From Lentinula raphanica (Eukaryota; Basidiomycota; Agaricomycetes; Agaricales; Omphalotaceae): a stretch of 64,000 nucleotides of DNA. The translations under genes and the position numbers were made by a program. The notes beneath the pieces were generated by a model. It did no database searches. It was not told the origin of the DNA and saw nothing but the letters and a program-made list of their open reading frames with translations. Within the stretch, counting starts at the first letter, position 1. Each line of letters starts with the position of its first letter. The stretch is from the NCBI GenBank assembly GCA_027919835.1, contig JANVFP010000006.1, forward strand, positions 620,001 through 684,000, in the 5' to 3' direction. This document shows, in pieces, positions 1 through 12,496 of this stretch.

Positions 1-3000
1 GTCTCCGTAATCATCTCCTTCATCCTGCAATTTCTCTGCTTCAGCCGCCTGCTTCGCTTGTGCTTTCAAAATATCGTCCAAGGTCCATAAGGATACGCCA
101 GTTTGATTCTCTTTGGGATTTTGCGAAATGGTACGCATGAACAACTTTGATAATGTTAACGCCATATCTGTGGAGAGATTTGACGCAGTCTCTGTAATGT
201 ATTGATTTATCCAACGAGGAAGCTTCGCTCTTTTGTCCGCCCGCGCGAAGCGCTATTACATCGTGAGTTGAAGCAATCGATCCATTTCACCTCTGTCAAC
301 TGACCTTGTCTGCGAAGACCATTAGCCCCCAATCGGTCTTACCTCGCAAGACACGTCCTACGCATTGCGCGGCGTTCCGCATCGCGTCAAATCCCAGGAA
401 TTCGGATTCTCGTATTCGGTATGCATCTCGCAAATACTCCAACCTGGCTTTTAAAATCCGACTTTCAGTGTATTGGTAGGGCACACTAATAACCCTTGCT
501 CAGTTATGTGCGGTAAGATTCAGCGTAAAGTCGCACCCGAACATAATGACAGCTCGACCATAGTTATGGTCAAAATCGATACCTTCGGATACTTTACCTC
601 GTGCAACTGATAAAAGCACGGCGCCGCGTCCATTGTCACATGCCTGCAAAAGTCGGGCGTAAATAGGATGCGTGTTAGAACCAACTGGAAGCGAGAAAAA
701 ACAAAGAAATACTTACTCGTCGGTAGTTTTCCAATGCAATACTAGTTTCGTTTGCATCGGGTGTTTCAACGAATATCAGTTTGTTCTTCCAGACCTCATT
801 CAGAATACCCTAGAGGTGGGACACACTGAGGACCGGAGCGATAGGACAAAATCGCAACACAGACCATGTCGTTCCAAGCGGCCACAATCGATTCCATATA
901 CAGATAGCTCGGAAAGAAAGCCACAATACCATCTGGAACGATCTTACTGTACTCGATTAATATGCTGCCAAAGTTGCGAACAACTGCGGGGTCATTTCTG
1001 ACTTCGAATCGCGAGCTGATTGCAACCTGGTCGCTCCCGCGGGTTATAACCTTCATGGATGTCAATATTCCAGGGAAAACATCTTGTCTGAGAACAGGAC
1101 AGACCAGTGGTAGGAAGGCGTTACGTGTTAACGTCATGGGATATGTTTCTTGCACGACTGGCGTAAACTGAAGCATTTTGGGATACATATCCAAAGGTGA
1201 AATCGTTCCAGAAGTGATAACCACGCTACTAAACCGTTCGAACACAGGTTTAATCGCTAGAGACGGATCGAGGCAGCTAGCGTATTACAGTATATGCGGT
1301 TAGATCAAGTTCTGGAACGATTTAGGCTTGAGGGGCTCTCACGTGAAGTGGAATATGGGATTAGGAACCGTTGCAGAGTCGGTTTCGAATGGCTCAAGAA
1401 TGAGCAAGAATCCTATGAAACCAATTCAGCAATGTTTTCCGGGAATTTCGTGGGCCGCACTATTACCTTTTTCGTATGTTGAAACTAGCGTGGCGAAGCT
1501 AGCCACCTTTTGGAGGGATGCATGTTCATCTAGACGACTTAGCTCCAGCGTTCGTATCAAGGACTGAAGACGTTCTGCACAGAATCTAGTAGCTGTGTTA
1601 TCCAAAGATGGACTGTGCCAACGTCAAAGATACTTGCCGCAGAGGCCGCCGTTCAATATACGTTATGTCTTTGAGGTGTTGTAAGAAGGAAAGTGGTGTC
1701 TCTGCTACGACATGTAGGACACGCATTCTGGTCTACGGTTGGCTGAGTCTGATATTCGACAGTCCGAATGTCACGGAATGAACCTTTAGGTACTCCACGA
1801 AACGCTTCAGAAAAGCGACGAAATGTTCGGCCTTTCTAATGTTTCCGGGTATAGCTTCATGCAACAGATCGTCGGGTAATACTAGAAAATAGTGAGTCTT
1901 GATTAGATTTGCAAACCGGGGAGGTCTGACCTGGGGTGGTCATGAAACCATCCTTGTCTTCCTGATTTTCTGAGCTTTCCTGTAGTCCTTCCACCAATTT
2001 GGAGTATTCATTTTGTAATTTGGCAGCATCGGTCACTTTGATTCTTAATTGAACAAGTTGAGCTTGGTTCCATGGCGAAAGAGATAATTGCCACAAACTC
2101 TTCAATTTTGTCACTCAGCTTGCCAATACTCCGTGCGGCCGAGTCTAGCATGGGTCTAGTAAGATCGATACTCAAGGATTCAATACAGACATTGTCTGAA
2201 AAGTACTGGTGTGAATCAGTTATTCGCAAAGAGAACGCTATCCGCGACTAACCAATATTGTGAGCCTCATCGAAGACGACAATCGCATCTTTAGACATCT
2301 CTTTAGACACTTGTTCTGCTACTTTGGGATCGAGGAGATAGTGAAACGAGTAAATGATGATATCGACAAATGGCAGCTAATAGAAACTTTAGCTTATTTT
2401 AAGACTAGTTAAACCGCTCGAAACGCACCATACGACGAACAGTGAAATATGGGCATGTTGTGTTATTTCTGCCGTGTTGCAAAACGTCTGCTAATGTCAT
2501 GATACCTCGCGGTACTAGGTTGCCTGGTTCGAGTTTACCCAGATTCTGCAAGCAGCAAGGAGTAATCACAGAAAGGCTTTGTTAGATGGAGAAAGGAACG
2601 TACCTCATGCCAATCGCACAGATCCACCGAACCAGGGTCTGCTCTTCCCTTTTCGCAAACGGCAGCGTTTGTAAGATCACGACACCGGGCATCCACAACC
2701 TTCCCCTTCTTTTCCTTCGAGACCTGGAAAGGCAGTGAGCCTTGGAACGCCGAACACTAGATATTCAGTCGGAACCTCGGGATGAATGCACAGATTCTTT
2801 CGGCTCGTGAGTCCCAATCCTGTAAAATTCCGTTCCTTTTCCTTTTCTTCTTCTGTTTCCGCACAAGAGATGCGGTACTCCATTAGTCGTTTCAGTTCCG
2901 CCAGCGCTTTCTCGATTTCCGGGACAGTTCGAGAGCAGTATATGAGTTTCCTTCGAGTTGGGAAGAACTATCAAGAGAGCTCAGCAAAGGCCTAGTGAAA

Positions 3001-3362
3001 GTCCGTGACATTGAGGTACTTGTTGGTAGGAGACAATGAGCGAAAGCAATGAGACCGTCTTCCCAGTCCCGGAGGGCATTTCCAGAACACAGTGACCCTA
3101 GAGAGGGTTTTTATTTGATGGAATGCGGCTGAGAACATTGTTTTAGCTCACTGTGGCATCAAGGGTTCGTTTCAAGTCGCACATATATGCATATTGCTCT
3201 GCGAAAGCCCATGAGAATGCTGCAAGATCGGTCTTCAGCAGAGTCGTACCGGGATAGATTCGGTCATAGGGAAAGATGATCTGGCAAAGGAAAAGTGTGA
3301 AAAAGGCACGGTTGCGCATATAGCTAAGACCTTACAGGCAGATTATCGATATGAAATTTCAT
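1..3362 (-). CDS. RAD3: TFIIH DNA helicase XPD/Rad3 (3' end off the window)
   Basis: ATP-dependent 5'-3' DNA helicase of TFIIH, acting in transcription initiation and nucleotide excision repair in the nucleus. The start at 3362 gives MKFHIDNLP, as in yeast Rad3. Seen in order: a 51-nt intron whose removal restores IYPEQYAYMC; Walker A SGTGKT near 3080; [10 protein letters not shown] near 2800; the four Fe-S cluster cysteines, three near 2620-2690 (CRDL, VCEKG, LCDW) and the fourth at TCPYF near 2455; DEAH near 2260; the [10 protein letters not shown] block near 1200; and motif [12 protein letters not shown] near 350. At least ten short introns interrupt the gene. The C-terminal LWTLDDIL region is present near 60-115, so only the last residues are missing. 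The family is clear; exact exon limits in the middle were not all resolved. Confidence 0.95.
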
Positions 3363-4161
3363 CGTAGCGTTCAAGCTCAAGAGTCAAATCCAACGTGACC
3401 GTCGCAAAGACGAAATTGGAATGGTCCGTGCGCAAGACCTGGGCGCTTCAAGCTTGTACTCCATTGGTAAGTACATCCATGACCTTCCAATAATTACTTA
3501 TCCATGAACTCTGTAGCAATCAGCTTCGATCAGATATCCATTCACTGAACGCGGGCCAAGCAAATATACTATCATCCCGCCGGATCTCAAGTTGTAGCTC
3601 CCATTGTACACCCACATCAACGCCAATTCTAAAACCCACTCTTCTAAACATTCCGAGTCACCGACTTTCCTCACCTACATATCACGATATGATATCGCCG
3701 CGTACCCGCAACAGAAATTCGCCGCAACAGATAGTCTAGCCCAAACCGTCTACACTCATCTCCATTGAAGTTGCTTATATCCGTCATTTGGTATTCCCCG
3801 GCTTAATTTGCGTATGCCTAAGAGTAGTAGTGGAGCCCATAAATCGAAACATCAAGCCAGCACTCAAATACCGTATCATCAGTCATCAACCAGAAAGATA
3901 GCTCGCCCACAGCTGCATAGAAGACAAAACAATTCTCGAGCTTTTATCATTGTTGAAGAATAATTTACATGTCTACGACAGTTCAAAAATACAGACCGCA
4001 ATTCACAGGCAGCAAAGAATAAATGTGTACTTCCAATGTATTGTAGGTAGTGTATTTTCCATTAGCATCGGTACGAAACGTGAAGTAAAGCGTCAAATGT
4101 AGCGTGAAGAGTTAGAACGGTCCGAACCAGTAATAAGAATCAGAATATCCCAAAAGAGAGC
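3363..4161. other. Intergenic, XPD upstream region
   Basis: About 800 bp between the XPD start and the end of the GH5-like gene, both on the minus strand. It should hold the XPD promoter and the GH5-like 3' UTR. No convincing ORF, RNA gene or repeat is seen. Confidence 0.6.
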
Positions 4162-6655
4162 TTAGGTGCTCGAAACAGATTGTACGGCGTTTTGGAGAAT
4201 GGACTGGACGGTGTCCTCACTGTATTCAAGCGAAACATGAGCCACTGACAGAACTTTGGAACAAGTATACCAAGAAAGCAACGTACCCAACACCCTGGAT
4301 AGAGTAACCGTCGTTGGGCGATTCTCCAGTCGTGTCGTCATTCGAACTCTCCCCTGTAGTATCGTTGTTCGGAGATATAGCAGTGTTGGGCGAAGTGGTT
4401 AGATTGCCTTGAGACCACTGGTACTGGATAAGTCCGGAAACACCAGAGACGATACCAGCTAAACAAATCAACTAAGCTTAATTCTCCCTAGTGTACAGGT
4501 AATTCAGACTTACCGCTCAACCAAGAAGCATACGCGGTATCTTGCTCGCTGTCCGTGACGCCGAAAGTTTGCGTGGAGTTAGCGTCCGCAGCAGAACTGG
4601 CCTTTGTTGTTGCGGCGGCTGCATAGAAGAATTAGAGCCGGAGTCTGGACGGAAGGATTTACATACTACTTGTTGCGTCTGGAGCAAAGGGCGCGATGGT
4701 GCTATTGAAAGGAACAAAGTCCGGAGCGTTCGTTTGAGTTACGAGACCGAACCCGAGAAGTGACACCGGTTTGTTGAACCTTCACACCCGAAACCCAGGT
4801 CAAAAACCCATTGCCTCAATAGATACAATCCCTGAACTCACAATTGACCAATCTGGCCGTGGGTGGTAATCCAATTGATTCCAGTCTGCAGCGTGTTGTT
4901 GAAAGGTGAGAGACTGGGATCATCCGGTCCGTCTGTTGAGCTTCGTTAGGGCTGATTGGGTCATGGGTTTCGGATTCGCATAATGAACTTACAAGTATTT
5001 TGGTCGGGGAACAGTTGGAAGGTACTGAAGGCAATATTTTGAATGCCGAGGATGTCCTCACTATCAACACCTTGAGAGCCATCGAAGGCGGAGCCAACCC
5101 CTTGGGAACTACTTTGACGTCTCGTAGCTTCGATGAAGAAGTGTAATTGGTTAGGGGGAAGGGGGTAAAGGATAGACCATGTGGAAACTCACGAGTAGAT
5201 ACCCAGCGACCGCGGACACGAATTCCCTCTTCCCTTTCCTGAACTTCAGATTTGGGTAAAAGAGCCTTGTTCCTTTTCCATTGCGCATTTCGGTCTTGTA
5301 TGATGCGTTCCCTAGTCAGTGGCTTCACAACGCTACGACGACCGACAACCGCTCGAGCCGATGGCTGAGTCGATGAAGTTGGTTGCGGATTGAGTTTGGG
5401 ACAGCCCACGCATAAGAATCCTTGGGTTCTGACCAAAGATACGGATGAGTCGTGAGTAAACGGAAATCAGGATATCAAGATTACCCTGATGAGACCAAGT
5501 GATTTGGATCCAAAGACTTGACATGGTTTGCCACAATCTCATGCCATTTGGTCACCGTTTGTGGATTACAGCTCGGAGAGGCCGCAACAGAAGAGTTACA
5601 TCTGGCGTCGTTGGCAAGTTCCCAGGAAAATACAGAAGGACTGTTGACATATCGAGTAACAATCTGTGTAGTGTAATTCATGAAAGAGTTCAGGATGGTG
5701 TCATTCGTATAAAAGTCATCGTGGTTCTTGAGTCCGAATTGACGGACATAGACGTCCATGCCACCTAGAATGGGATCAGATCAGAGGTCGAGCTGCAGCA
5801 GGATATGGGTATTCTGACCATAATCGTTACTGAGGAAATTTCTGGGCCGGGAAGAATTGAAGGTCTCCACAACATCTCGACTTTGAACCGATGATTTGAG
5901 GTCGTCTATCGGCGATGGAACCCAACTCTAGGTCAGAAGACATAGGTTGCAGATAGAGATGTACTAACCGATCGATGAGGTCAAATTATCTGTGGCCGAA
6001 GGCGACCAATTGTTGGTCAGAGTGAGCACAACGTAGATTCCGAAACTCTCGGCATGCTTTAAGATCATGTCGAGCTTTTGAAGACCGTTAGTCCCATTGT
6101 TGATAGAAGTGGTACCATTGGCAATGAGTTGGAACCAGGTCCCGGTTTCAGGAATTTCCGTGACATCTGGCTTGCTATCAGAACCCAATACTTGTATACG
6201 TTGTCGTAAAAGAACGGACCATTAAACGCCTGCGTGGGATTGCTTTGGTCAGTGTCAGAACAAGACAGATATCGCAGGCAGCTTACCCAAGTCCTCACCA
6301 CCCTGATCCCAAGAGCAGATATGTTTGAGAAGGTGTTGATGATATCTTGTTCTGCGAGAGTCTATTGATACGGTGAAGAGGGTGGTAGGGGGGGAATAAA
6401 AACCTTCGTTAAGGGCTTGGAGCCAGTACGCATTGGTTCCGACGAAAGGGAATTCACTGCGGTTAGGATGTCAGGTTTTGTGTGATGGACCAAACAAATG
6501 CGCTCAACGTACCTTCCATTGACAAAGAACTTTGTGCCTTGAGTGGACACAAACTGGGTAGAATCGGCTCGCTTGACAGTCTTGGTGGGCCCTGTGGCTG
6601 AGCTCAAGAGCGTGCAGGCCAGCAACGTGAGGGCCTTCGTCAAACTAAGCTGCAT
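4162..6655 (-). CDS. Secreted GH5-like (mannanase-type) protein, catalytic residues altered
   Basis: It resembles fungal GH5_7 endo-beta-mannanases and starts with a signal peptide (MQLSLTKALTLLACTLLSSA). Family blocks follow: FVNGSEFPFVGTNAYWLQ, LGIRVVRTW, GTWFQL, LQKLDMIL, LTLTNNW, GGMDVYV, SPSVFSWELAN and LDPNHLVSSG. The C-terminal half has a basic insertion (GRRSVVKPL... RGRWVST), then a KPVSLLGFG block, a QYQWSQG block and a Ser/Thr/Asp-rich tail with repeated DTTGES units. Where mannanases have NEPRC (acid/base Glu) this protein has NDARC, and where they have the nucleophile Glu before F/Y-G it has Gly (LLGFG). I recall similar sequences in other agarics, so it may be a conserved GH5-like clade rather than a decayed gene. 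About eight introns. The family is secure; mannanase activity is doubtful. Confidence 0.8.
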
Positions 6656-7536
6656 AGTGGCCTATGTGCCGTTGGGGAAGAAGAACGACGACGGAAGGTA
6701 CCCAAACGCGCATGTTCTTTAAGTACCCGAGCGACTAATACATCTGATCATCTTCTCATCCATTTCCGAAATCTCGGCAGTGTCAGGCTGTTGGATCTGA
6801 ATGAAAACTTTGATACCACTGCCTTGATTGAGCGCTCAGATATGTGTCCACCTGGCCCAAATCATTGACAATCAGAGTTCTTTAAGCATGTTCCATCGTG
6901 CAAAAAGATGAAGATCATGCAGCTATGTAAACCTTGGTCAAGGAATCAGTCTGGGCTCAGTCAGGCTCACTGGCTCAGTCCGACCGGAATTGGTAGATGG
7001 ATATCAAGAAAGCCTGGCTGTGGCTATGCATCGGTTTCGGGAGCGGCTGTTCAATTTAGTAATCAAAGCGGCGGCCCTTCCGGAGCGCTCAGCTTTTGAG
7101 CTAGAGCTTTTCAGGCAACCGGCCATTCTTCATCGATCAACAACATCCCTCTTCCACTCTCTTCTACTTCGTGTCGAATGTATTACCGCTCATAACTATG
7201 TACGCCGCTAGAGTAGGCTAGAGTACGCGGGTTCTGCAAGCCTGAGAGTCATTGAAGCCTCGTGCATATCATGAATACACGCAGCTGGTTGTGGATTTTG
7301 CCCTTGAACTAACATTGCGAATTCTTCGGGGTTTACATATCTATGTTGTTTTACTCTCCCGTTTTTGTTGCCTGGTGAAGGAGAGTATAAATTAACCAGA
7401 GCTAGGCTAGTACTTAGCTGAACTTTCTTCCTAGCAGTGACCAGTCGCGTGTCAAGGATTGCTTGCTATGTAAGCCGCCCGTGACATCTTTCTTGAATAC
7501 CTCTGTGCAAAGCGACACGATGTTAGCACCTTTACC
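6656..7536. other. Divergent intergenic region, GH5-like / TPR protein
   Basis: About 880 bp between two head-to-head start codons, so it carries both promoters. Short ORFs inside (6908-7211) have no recognisable product. No RNA gene is seen. Confidence 0.55.
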
Positions 7537-9081
7537 ATGATGAAAGCCAGGACATTGAGGACGGCTTTACGATCGCCAAGACCCTTGTTTCGACCTCAAC
7601 TTAGAGATCCTCCATTCATCCGTTTTAACTCCTCGAATCCTTCGCGACCAGAAGATCTACCGCCCGCTCGAACTCATTCCGTTCAAGAGGGCTTCGCTCA
7701 AGGTCCTATATTCGTTCTCAATGTACTCAAGCGCTTCCTCAAATTCTCTCTGATTGGAGGAGTGTCTCTCGGACTTGTCACTGGTCTCATCTTCGAAGGG
7801 ACTCATATTTGGGTAGAGAACGTGGAGTTTGCAGTCCCTCAAGATGATGAGGAAACTCACAAATGGGAATGGGATTTAGAGAGAGAAAACTGGTCGGGTG
7901 ATTTGAGAGCTGCAGGAACGGACCCTGTGTTAGGCCTTCGAGGAAGGCATCTAGTGCGAGCCGCATGGATGGCACAACATTGGGGAGTAGATCAAAGCAC
8001 CGTCGTCGTCAGCTCTGACACACTGAAAAGTGAAGACGGACTGCTGGGTCCTCGAGGTCTGGTCATCATTGATCCACGTCTGATCAGAGCGGAGAACTTT
8101 CTGCGCGACGCAATTCACGTCGCAGAGCAGAAAAGTATCGAAGGAACACTGCGACCATGGACAATGACCCATTTGCTCACTCTTCACGCGTCTGTGTTGG
8201 AGCGAATGGGCAGTGAATCAATGATCACCGCAAAAGAACAGTACGAACGTGCCTGGAGCTCTCAGCCTTTCATTGCCCCACAATCAGCTCGCATCGCCGC
8301 GAAACTCGGTGACCTTCATCGCCGGTTGGGTGACAATGATGGAGCCGTGGCTTGGTGGACTCGTGCTATATACGTCGCACAACCTCAAGCATTGGAAAGC
8401 TCTGTGGTCCCTTCGTTGATGCCTCAATCCCCCTATAACCAACGTTCTCTTCTCTTCGCCCTTTCCTCGTTATCTGCTTTCTATGCCACAACAGGGGACT
8501 TCACCCAAGCACAATCTATTGCCGAAGCCTCACTTTCCCTCGTTCGATCCGTCCGTCAGCCTGAATCCATCACATCCATTTCCGTACCGCATGCTCTTCA
8601 TGCTCTGACGTTACTCCAACGTTCATCAGTTCTCGCCATACATCTTGCCGAAGTTCTCTATGCTCAAAAGAATCCTATAGTTGTCTCTACTCAGTGGCTC
8701 TCTACTGCTGCGGAGTCTTCTGAACGAGTCATACGAGCTTTGACTGGCTTGCCATTGAACGTGAACACCGTTCCCGATCGGGCTTTGGTCTCTCCCGCGG
8801 ATGACATTCATTTGTCATACCTGAATAATGCATCGCTGAGAAAACCCGCAAACAGTCTCTATAGAGACTCGCGGAGGACAGTCGCAGAGGCTTGGAACTT
8901 GACTGGCATTCTCTTAGAGTCCAAAGACCCCAAAGCCGCACTCGCAGCGTATGAAAATGCGATCCGCTTTGCAGGAAACAGCGATGAACATGGCAAACCT
9001 AGTGATAAAACATTGAAAGTCGATTGGGAGGTGATATGGGGGAACTATACACGACTCAAATCGAAATTAGAGACACAGTAG
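7537..9081 (+). CDS. Mitochondrial inner-membrane TPR protein, Mgr3-like
   Basis: Single-exon gene of 514 codons. The N-terminus is rich in Arg and Ser without acids (about residues 1-45), typical of a mitochondrial presequence. One hydrophobic segment follows near residues 68-85 (FSLIGGVSLGLVTGLIF). The rest is helical, with TPR-like pairs such as EQYERAW, LGDLHRRLGDNDGAVAWWTRAIY and DPKAALAAYENAIRFAG. Presequence, one membrane span and C-terminal TPRs together match the plan of yeast Mgr3, an adaptor of the mitochondrial i-AAA protease; that link is inferred from architecture, not from a diagnostic motif. An upstream ATG (7520) runs into a stop after six codons, so 7537 is the start. Confidence 0.6.
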   Translation: MMKARTLRTALRSPRPLFRPQLRDPPFIRFNSSNPSRPEDLPPARTHSVQEGFAQGPIFVLNVLKRFLKFSLIGGVSLGLVTGLIFEGTHIWVENVEFAVPQDDEETHKWEWDLERENWSGDLRAAGTDPVLGLRGRHLVRAAWMAQHWGVDQSTVVVSSDTLKSEDGLLGPRGLVIIDPRLIRAENFLRDAIHVAEQKSIEGTLRPWTMTHLLTLHASVLERMGSESMITAKEQYERAWSSQPFIAPQSARIAAKLGDLHRRLGDNDGAVAWWTRAIYVAQPQALESSVVPSLMPQSPYNQRSLLFALSSLSAFYATTGDFTQAQSIAEASLSLVRSVRQPESITSISVPHALHALTLLQRSSVLAIHLAEVLYAQKNPIVVSTQWLSTAAESSERVIRALTGLPLNVNTVPDRALVSPADDIHLSYLNNASLRKPANSLYRDSRRTVAEAWNLTGILLESKDPKAALAAYENAIRFAGNSDEHGKPSDKTLKVDWEVIWGNYTRLKSKLETQ

Positions 9082-9445
9082 GATTGTATAGGATCACGTA
9101 TGATCAATTCGACGGATGCTTCATCAAGACTCTGGTGTGCTTCGCTTCACCCACTATGAAGAAACGAACTCGGGTCCCAATGCTACAAATCTAGAGGTGA
9201 CATTGAACGTTCTGACGAGTTCAGGAATGACTAAAAATATTCAGGTTGCTATCTCAGGAGTCAACAGTTTCATCTCGAAGTTTAGTACTCCAATACATTT
9301 ATTGTTTCTACTAGCATTCGTATATCAGAAGGCTCAGATTTCGTCAACAGCACGGTCACTTCTCTACACAAACCTCTCTCTCTTATCTCAACACAAGAAG
9401 TTTTTTAATAGGTATATCCTCCAGCCAGTTTCAACATCTTCCATC
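9082..9445. other. Intergenic, sedolisin promoter
   Basis: About 360 bp between the TPR gene and the sedolisin start. The sedolisin frame stays open upstream to about 9116, but a signal peptide directly after the ATG at 9446 favours that start. An AT-rich stretch lies near 9400-9415. Confidence 0.5.
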
Positions 9446-11855
9446 ATGGGATTCTTCCATTGGAAAGTAGTAAAATGTTCAGCCATGCTGTCCATCCTGC
9501 TTCAGGGTGCTCATGCGAGCAGCTCTCTCAGGCCTCGTTCTATGGTAGTTCACGAGAGCCGTACCGAAGTTCCCGTGCATTATGTTCGTGAAGGGTCTCC
9601 TCATCCGCAGACCCTCGTAGACTTCCGGATTACGCTTACCTCGATGAACAGGAGTGGCCTTGAAAGAGCTCTCTACGATGTTAGCGTTCCGGGCAGCCCG
9701 CTCTATGGTAAGCACCTCAGTATGGAGGAGGTACGTGGACTCGATTTTCAAGTCTGCACTCACTTCATGATATCATGTACAGGTGAAGAGCTATACCTCT
9801 GCTTCCCCTCAATCAGTAACAGCCGTCACCGAATGGCTTGCTGAATACGGGATTACGGATGTGAAACTCGAGAGTACAGTTCACGACCACCTCACCTTTT
9901 CCGCGCCTGTTCAGGCAGCCAACGATCTCTTCGATACCGACTTTCATTCCTTCGTCCATACTCCTTCCGGAAAACGTGCCATCCGCTCTTTGCAGTACTC
10001 TATCCCGAGGGATCTTGTTTCCCATATTAATGTGGTTCATCCAACCACCTCCTTCGACTTGGCCAATCCATTGAGCATATCTGTTTCTTACGGCAAACGG
10101 TCATCAGAATCATCCACTAGCTTGAACTCATCCTGCGCGAACACCATCACACCTCAATGCCTTCAAGATCTTTATAACATACCTACAACTCCAGCCACCC
10201 AGCCGTCGAATCGCATTGCCGTACCGGGTCTCATTGATTATTATGCTCAGGTCAACTCGTCTATATCACCAAGCTGAGCTCCCGATCTGACATATCATTG
10301 TAGTATGCCGATCTTCAGGCTTTCCTTGAAAGACTGAGGCCTGATATGCCCTCGAACACGACATTCTCAGTAGAAACCATCGACGGAGGGTCCAATCCGC
10401 AAGGTCCAGAAGATGCAGGATACGAAGCGGTGAGCTCTATATAATGTTCCACAGTGGTTCCAGTTTCCCGCTCACGCACAACATAGAATTTAGACATTCA
10501 GTATACAGTTGGTCTGGCCACAGGTGTCAACACCACCTTCATATCAGTTGGTCCAAACTACACCGACGGTGCTGCGATTGGCTTCCTGGATGTAGTAGAA
10601 TACCTCTCTAACATGACCGACCCTCCGCAAGTTATGTCTATGAGCTACGGATATCAAGAGTGGTGGCTTACTCAGTCGCAAGCACAGTAAGTCCGAGCAT
10701 GCTATCTCAGGCTCAAACAAGCTCTGACCTTACTCTATTCACAAAGACAAGTCTGTGATGTATACATGGCTCTGGGAGCTCGTGGGGTGACTAATTATTT
10801 CCTCTGATTGTACTCATAGCTGGTACTGATTACATACTTATAGGTATCCTTGATCTTTGGTTCTGGAGATGGAGGAGTCAGCGGCGCAGAGCGAAGTGAG
10901 TGCCCAAGGAACCGGTTTGTGAAATTCCACTTCCCTCACTACCCATGACCAGACGATACCTGCACGGAATTCTTGCCAGCCTTTCCAGGGGGTGAGTGAC
11001 TGATCTAAAGTTTCTGGAGGCTGTATTCATGTAAGATATACTAGGCTGTCCTTATATCACCTCTGTGGGTGGTACATACTCCATCAATCCTGAGCTATCT
11101 ACAAACTTCAGCAGCGGGGGTAAGCTTTTACACTCTGTGCACTATGATATGACTAGATAATGTATTATGTTCTCAGGCTTCTCCGGTTACTTTGCGCGAC
11201 CAGCTTACCAAGAAGCAGCTGTAGCACCATTCCTTGAGAACCTCGGCGATACCTATGCTGGCTTGTTCAATTCAAGTGGACGTGGATTCCCTGACATTGC
11301 AGCTCAATCACACAATGTTGAAATCATCACAGGAGGAGAAACTGTTTACATCAATGGTACTTCTTGCTCGGGACCTATATTCGCAAGTATGGTGGCTCTG
11401 GTCAACGATCGACTTATCGCTGCAGGAAAACCTGTTCTGGGTTTCCTCAATCCTTTGTGAGTGTGTGAATCGTCGGGATTCCACGACGCGCTAACTGCCT
11501 CCTAACAGCCTCTATAATAATACTCAGATCTTCACTGACATTACCGCTGGATTGCCGAACGCAGGATGTGCGTATATTTTGTGATCGGATATTCAGTAAA
11601 GTAACCTCTCTGACATTCAATTTCTACCTGCAGGTGGGACTGGGGGCTTCAATGCGACTGCTGGGTAAGATTTGTGTTTTATCATCGACCACTGTTCATA
11701 TATTTACTGTTCAACTAGCTGGGATCCCATCAGTGAGTACTAAATCGAACCAATGATCCTACTACTGTTTACTCACTTTGATTCAAGCTGGTCTAGGAAC
11801 GCCAGATTTCGTGAAGATGCTTGAGGCTGCTGGTTTGTCGATCGACGAACAGTGA
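9446..11855 (+). CDS. Secreted sedolisin / tripeptidyl-peptidase (S53)
   Basis: Acid-acting serine-carboxyl peptidase made as a secreted proenzyme. A signal peptide (MGFFHWKVVKCSAMLSILL, then AHA) leads into a pro-activation domain with the block LYGKHLSMEEV. The catalytic part shows GYEANLDIQYTVGLA (the Glu and Asp of the S53 triad spaced E-x3-D), VMSMSYGYQ, SVGGTY, GRGFPDIAAQ, GTSCSGP (nucleophile Ser) and the calcium-site block WDPITGLGTPDF. Splicing removes about ten introns of roughly 50-60 nt; one exon (11719-11732) is only 14 nt. The gene appears intact, ending SIDEQ. Substrate range cannot be told from sequence; extracellular protein digestion is likely. Confidence 0.9.
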
Positions 11856-12496
11856 CATGTCTAGGGCTTGTCGTGGGTCGGGGTGTGCATTGGTTGCAAT
11901 ATCAAGTACTCCGAGTTAATTCGAACATTACTATGGACCTTTTACTTACTCTTCCAATCTTGTCCCCAAATTCATACGCGATTTTTTCGTAAGCTTGTTA
12001 CGGCGAGAGAATTGACATACCAGGCAAACTTGAGCGTCTTCCACGATATGAGAAGAATTCGTGCAGTTCATTGGTTTGTTTTGATATTTTTAGGAGCATC
12101 GATTATCGTGTCCACATGAATGAACTTGTCTGGTTTTGGGTACGAGTAGAAGCTTCGAGTTTTTGCATAGTCATATTCCAGTATCTTTCCCACTAGAAGA
12201 TTGGGGGTTCTATCCCGTTCCTTGGTATCCTCTTGGAGGTGTGCTGTGAGTGGAGGCGTGGTTGGACGTTCTACAGCTGCAACAATATTAGATGATACAA
12301 GACGACATAAGATTCTCTTGACTTCGTCTGACCCAAAGCGCGAGTATATATGTGATACTATATATTCCACAATTGCTATAGTAGTAATGTACCACCAACC
12401 GTTGAGGTGCAGGCCCAAGGTCGATGTTCTTATTAAACACACCGATTCAATGTAGCGATGCCTTGAAATGTAGTAATGTAATAGACCTATAGGGAT
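11856..12496. other. Convergent intergenic region
   Basis: About 640 bp between the 3' ends of the sedolisin and the PP2C gene. Small ORFs on both strands here (e.g. 12068-12442) show no family motif and are probably chance. No RNA gene or repeat is seen. Confidence 0.5.

Noticed and set aside
672..1567. Plus-strand ORFs over the XPD gene
   Set aside because: They are antisense to clear XPD exons and show no family motif.
4162..11855. Secreted-enzyme cluster (GH5-like plus sedolisin)
   Set aside because: The two genes are separated by a mitochondrial TPR gene and share no visible promoter element, so clustering is probably chance.
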